Source of the DNA: Limnephilus marmoratus
Taxonomy: Eukaryota > Arthropoda > Insecta > Trichoptera > Limnephilidae
Reading direction: 5' to 3'
Length of the DNA stretch: 64,000 nt
Assembly: GCA_917880885.1 (NCBI GenBank)
Contig: OU862918.1
Coordinates: 27,799,988-27,863,987, forward strand
Shown piece after piece: positions 60,844-64,000 of this stretch. Position numbers and translations under genes: made by a program. Each line of letters begins with the position of its first letter. The stretch's first letter is position 1. The notes under the pieces are model-generated. The model saw only the letters and a program-made list of their open reading frames with translations, did not search any database and was not told where the DNA came from.

Positions 60844-61638
60844 GTAAGTCAAATTCTATATTGTCATCAAGTTGTACTTTCACTTTTGTAGATTATGTAA
60901 AGGCCATTGGAAATCAGGAAATTTTAAAAATCAACCAGTAAAAACTAAAGTTCTTTTTACTATAATGCATCTATTTTTTTTTAAGTAGTGAAACAGTTTG
61001 TACTTTCCACTACGGTCCTACGCATCGAATGGCAAAATCTAGTAGCGCCGTCTGTTGGCCGGCTGGTCCCAATTTCAAATACATGTGTGTGCGTGAGGGT
61101 CACCAAAAGTTGATGGAATGCATGAGTCTATCTGCCGAGTTTCAGCTCGATCAAGTGGGTTAATTTCAAGAAAAAATTGAAATTTGTGGCGATCACTCAT
61201 TATGTGCCATCTACGAGCAAAAAATTACTCGTCGTCGCGACAAACTTTGTTGAATATTTCATTTTTAAGTATTCTTGAACGTTGAATAATCGAAGAGATG
61301 ATTATATTGACAGCCCTTTGAAAATTGTGTGTAAATTTGAAATGTCAAACAGTTGATACACATATTTTTACCGCGTATAACTTCTACAAATTGATAATAT
61401 TCGACATGGCTAGGCAACCAAAACATCGCTGGTAAATCAGCCGTTGTAATATGGAACCTTAAAATGACTTTATAAAAATATATGATTTCTTTGCGGGTGC
61501 GAAAGTTAACACGGGAAAAGAATACTAGATTTTAACAGCCAATTGCATAGATACGCAAACAACTCACCACTCGCTACTCCGTTTCGACTGGTTTTCATAC
61601 AAAAAGTTGAATTTAAAAAAAAAAAAATTCAGCTACAA
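60844..61638. other. Intron after exon 20, first part
   Basis: AT-rich. No exon completing CUB domain j was seen. A small patch near 61020-61070 is less AT-rich, with nothing recognisable. Confidence 0.4.
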
Positions 61639-61924
61639 CAGTGGTTCCCAAACTCTTTTGGCCCCACGGATCCCTTTCCAAAACTGTTTTGGTCCATGGA
61701 CCCCTCCGTTCCCCCCGTTAAGTGTTGACAAGAGACCCAGTTCCTCTGGGTCATCCCATCCCATTCTGCCCCATCCTATCCCATTACGCCCCCCACATTA
61801 TGGTAATCTACGCATTTTTTATTTTATTTTAAACCTTGCGCGGACCCCCTGATGTCATTCAAGGACCCCCAACTCAATTTAAATTTTCCACGGACCCCCT
61901 GAATGACCACTTTGGGAGCCACTG
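61639..61924. mobile_element. hAT MITE with perfect target duplication
   Basis: CAGTGGTTCCCAAACTC at one end and, inverted, CAGTGGCTCCCAAA at the other are flanked by AGCTACAA on both sides (61631-61638 and 61925-61932). It is 286 bp with repeated GGACCCC-type tracts and no coding content. Confidence 0.92.
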
Positions 61925-62084
61925 AGCTACAACAACATCAATGACGTCGTATTTTTCAATGTTAGCACTCTAGCGCACTGAAAACTCATGGACCACCACT
62001 GGTAGCTCCGTGCCTAATGCGGTCACTAAGTACTTCTGTCGCCCTGAAATAATTATTCCCGACACCGACTAGAAAGGTCTCAAC

Positions 62085-62520
62085 TGAAGGGCGGATCCAC
62101 CGTTGTGGGCACGCTGGGCATGCCCACAACCCTAATAGACTTGTAACGTCACACTTTCGTGACGTTACAAGTTTATTTCACATACCTACTCTGGATGACC
62201 AAATGGAAAAGAGAATGTGAAAACAATTCGGCCATAACAGACTCGGTAGCTCATCTCATTGAAGCATGCGACCAAGATTTGTACCGTAACATAAAAATTT
62301 TCTTACAAATATTGGCAAATCTCCCAGTCAGCATAGCTACCGCAGAGAGATTGTTTTCTACTATTCGCAGAATAAAATCTTGGTTGCGTGCCTCAATGAC
62401 ACAGGAAAGATTATCCGGGCAGCTCTCCTAAATATATACAAAGATGTGAACCTAGATATCGATGAAATCATCAACGTTTTCGCGAAAATGAAACGTAAGC
62501 TTGAATTTGTAATTTAAAGC
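62085..62520 (+). mobile_element. hAT remnant: left end and transposase C-terminus
   Basis: GGGCGGATCCACC near 62090 resembles hAT ends. 62192-62431 codes MTKWKRECENNSAITDSVAH and SIATAERLFSTIRRIKSWLR, the hAT dimerisation block, followed in another frame by LNIYKDVNLDIDEII. The large middle part of the transposase is deleted. Two adjacent hairpins lie at 62102-62130 and 62140-62171. Confidence 0.75.
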
Positions 62521-62607
62521 ACCTAAATAAAGTTATTTAATGTATAATGTTTCCTAGCGTTTAATATAATTTGATATGGAGGTTGGAGTTGTTGGAGTTT
62601 TACCTGC

Positions 62608-62920
62608 CATTAAAACTCTTATTATATTGTCTTGCTTATTCAGAATATATAATGTGAGATATCGGGCTTATTTTCTGCCAGCGCCCGTCATATCTGCTGC
62701 TATATCTTGAATTTCCCGCCTTTCTTTTGTAACTCCTTTCAGCTGTCAATTGTCACCCTGCAGTTGGCGTCCTGAGACGCCGTGTTAATTCAATTTGGAC
62801 TCACCAAGCAGAGCTTAAGTATATTCTGGATAAGCAAGACAACATAATAAGAGTTTTAATGTTAGGAAAATCTCTCAACATTCAGTGTGTCTTTGCTTAT
62901 TCAGAATATATAATGTGAGA
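62608..62920. repeat. Inverted repeat with 42-bp arms
   Basis: 62608-62649 pairs with 62820-62861 (core AAGCAAGACA) with few mismatches. GCTTATTCAGAATATATAAT also recurs in direct orientation at about 62895. It may mark ends of a small DNA element. Confidence 0.65.
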
Positions 62921-63009
62921 AGTGTTTGTTATCGCTTGGTGACAATTCTAAAGCCAAAATTGTGACTATTACTGTATTGCTTGAAATAACTTGGTCAAAG
63001 ACTGAGAGT

Positions 63010-63500
63010 GAATGGGGGGATTCAGCACCTCAACATTGAGACCTCTGATTTGAAAGTGTTTTCTGAACGCCAGTTTCCTCTTTCCAAAATGGTGTCTATA
63101 GGACACTCTTCCAGCCAACTTCTTGAAGTTACTGCTGGGGAGACATCCTTCAAAATTGTTTTAATCCATCCACCAATAACAGTTCTCGAGACTGGCCTTG
63201 CAGGCTCCAATGTGGAAATAAACAGACATTCAACACCAGGTTCATGTCTCCTGTTCTCACCCAAAGACATAAACTTTCTCAACCAAAATATAGGATCTAT
63301 ATTACGATCCTCTGCTTTGTAAAGCTTCCAGCCAGACTGTCTATGTGGAGAGGTGTCCTTCTTAGAACAAAAAATTTGGCCATAATACAATGTGATCATC
63401 ATTGTCAACAAGATTATCAGGAGATGTATGTAGTAAGGTCAGATCATGTACTCGTCTTCCTGATTCCAGAAGTAAATTAACAGAACATCTACGAGATGCT
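63010..63500 (-). pseudogene. Tyrosine recombinase fragment (DIRS/Crypton-like)
   Basis: On the minus strand, SVNLLLESGRRVHDLTLL in one frame is followed by HRQSGWKLYKAEDRNIDPIF, ECLFISTLEPARPVSRTVIG, GWIKTIL and ILERGNWRSENTF in another. This order matches the C-terminal catalytic half of eukaryotic tyrosine recombinases found in DIRS-like retrotransposons and Cryptons. The segment that should hold the His-x-x-Arg box is shortened, and no catalytic Tyr is evident, so it is broken. Confidence 0.6.
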
Positions 63501-63550
63501 TCGAAAAGAGTTGGGTCCTTTTAAAAAGGATTTTTACAAAGCCAAGACAC

Positions 63551-63640
63551 CAGTGGCGGTTCCTCACAAGGGGACCATGGGGACAGTCCCCACCAGTTAT
63601 TCCAGAAACAGGCCTTGAAAAAATTGATAATTCTTTGTGT
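63551..63640 (+). mobile_element. hAT-type element end, fragment
   Basis: CAGTGGCGGTTCCTCACAAG and the next 80 bp match 35802-35890. The element probably runs beyond the window. Confidence 0.5.
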
Positions 63641-64000
63641 AAAGTTAGCGTGATGATGGCACCACCTTACAAGGGTTAGAATGAAGCTTAATGTTCATTC
63701 TATACGAGCTATGCCTGTGGATCTCGATATGATACGTTTACTGAAACAAATAGCAAAGGTATTTCACGAAGGTACTTACGATAGTTTGATGGCAATCTTG
63801 CCCGGTTTGGGGAACCCTCGTGGTTAATTAGCTATTCCTGGATGAACCACAGGCAGTTGTTAGTCAGTTTTATTACGATGGGGATGAATTACCGGCGGCA
63901 AATTCACCATGCGAGTCTGTTTGCTTGTCACAATAAAAACGGAACGGTTGACACAAGCGTTACGATGCGAAGACTGAAGAAAAACAAACACTTGTTTTGG
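63641..64000. other. Unassigned end of window
   Basis: Nothing recognisable. It could be the interior of the hAT element starting at 63551. Confidence 0.3.

Noticed and set aside
59830..59912. Extra exon with AG acceptor and GTAAGA donor before exon 19
   Set aside because: It duplicates the start of exon 19, is out of phase with it, and encodes no CUB sequence beyond the copy. Reported as a decoy instead.

Overview
The window is animal nuclear DNA, almost certainly arthropod and most likely insect. It is AT-rich and has spliceosomal introns (GT..AG throughout). Its mobile elements are typical of insect genomes: mariner, hAT, CR1/jockey-like and RTE-like LINEs, and tRNA-derived SINEs. It contains no bacterial, plasmid or CRISPR feature.

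One host gene is visible, on the + strand from 7133 to 60843. Its twenty exons each have an AG acceptor and a GT donor. All nineteen junctions are phase-compatible, and together they give an open frame of 3333 nt (1111 codons). The product is a run of about ten CUB domains, the first and last cut by the window or by exons not seen. This architecture fits a cubilin-like extracellular multi-CUB receptor. No signal peptide, EGF block or 3' end lies in the window, so both ends of the gene are elsewhere. Only about 6 percent of the gene span is coding.

The introns are a dense, layered mobile-element landscape. Intron 7872-15812 holds four elements nested in each other, each with target-site duplications: an outer hAT (7929-15361) that contains decayed C2H2 zinc-finger sequence, a mariner-like element (8503-14519), a second hAT (8575-14001), and at the centre a 2.8 kb element with inverted repeats of about 700 bp (10359-13183). 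The central element encodes a FEN1/XPG-like nuclease and a tesmin/TSO1-type CXC domain rather than a recognisable transposase, and is the best candidate here for an undescribed system. Intron 15993-25230 holds a LINE split by a second LINE, which in turn carries a LINE fragment, an unresolved insert, a mariner (21200-22161) and a hAT (22189-23453). Introns from 25457 to 47000 hold SINE-like families, MITEs, an antisense solo-LTR candidate, several antisense LINE fragments, a short family built around a palindrome, and a degenerate RTE LINE (42965-45730). Intron 47164-50055 holds a hAT (47645-50002) with a hairpin-rich interior and an arthropod-type core promoter. Intron 50283-56334 holds a TTAA-flanked element (50546-52929) carrying a 16-unit C2H2 array, inserted into a 45-bp minisatellite, followed by a CR1/L2-like LINE. 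Exon 19 (60046-60186) is preceded by a partial tandem copy of its own acceptor region. Downstream of 60843 there are a hAT MITE, hAT fragments and part of a tyrosine-recombinase gene.

The first 7.1 kb contains no exon I can support. It is AT-rich and bounded by inverted repeats at about 24-157 and 6338-6470.
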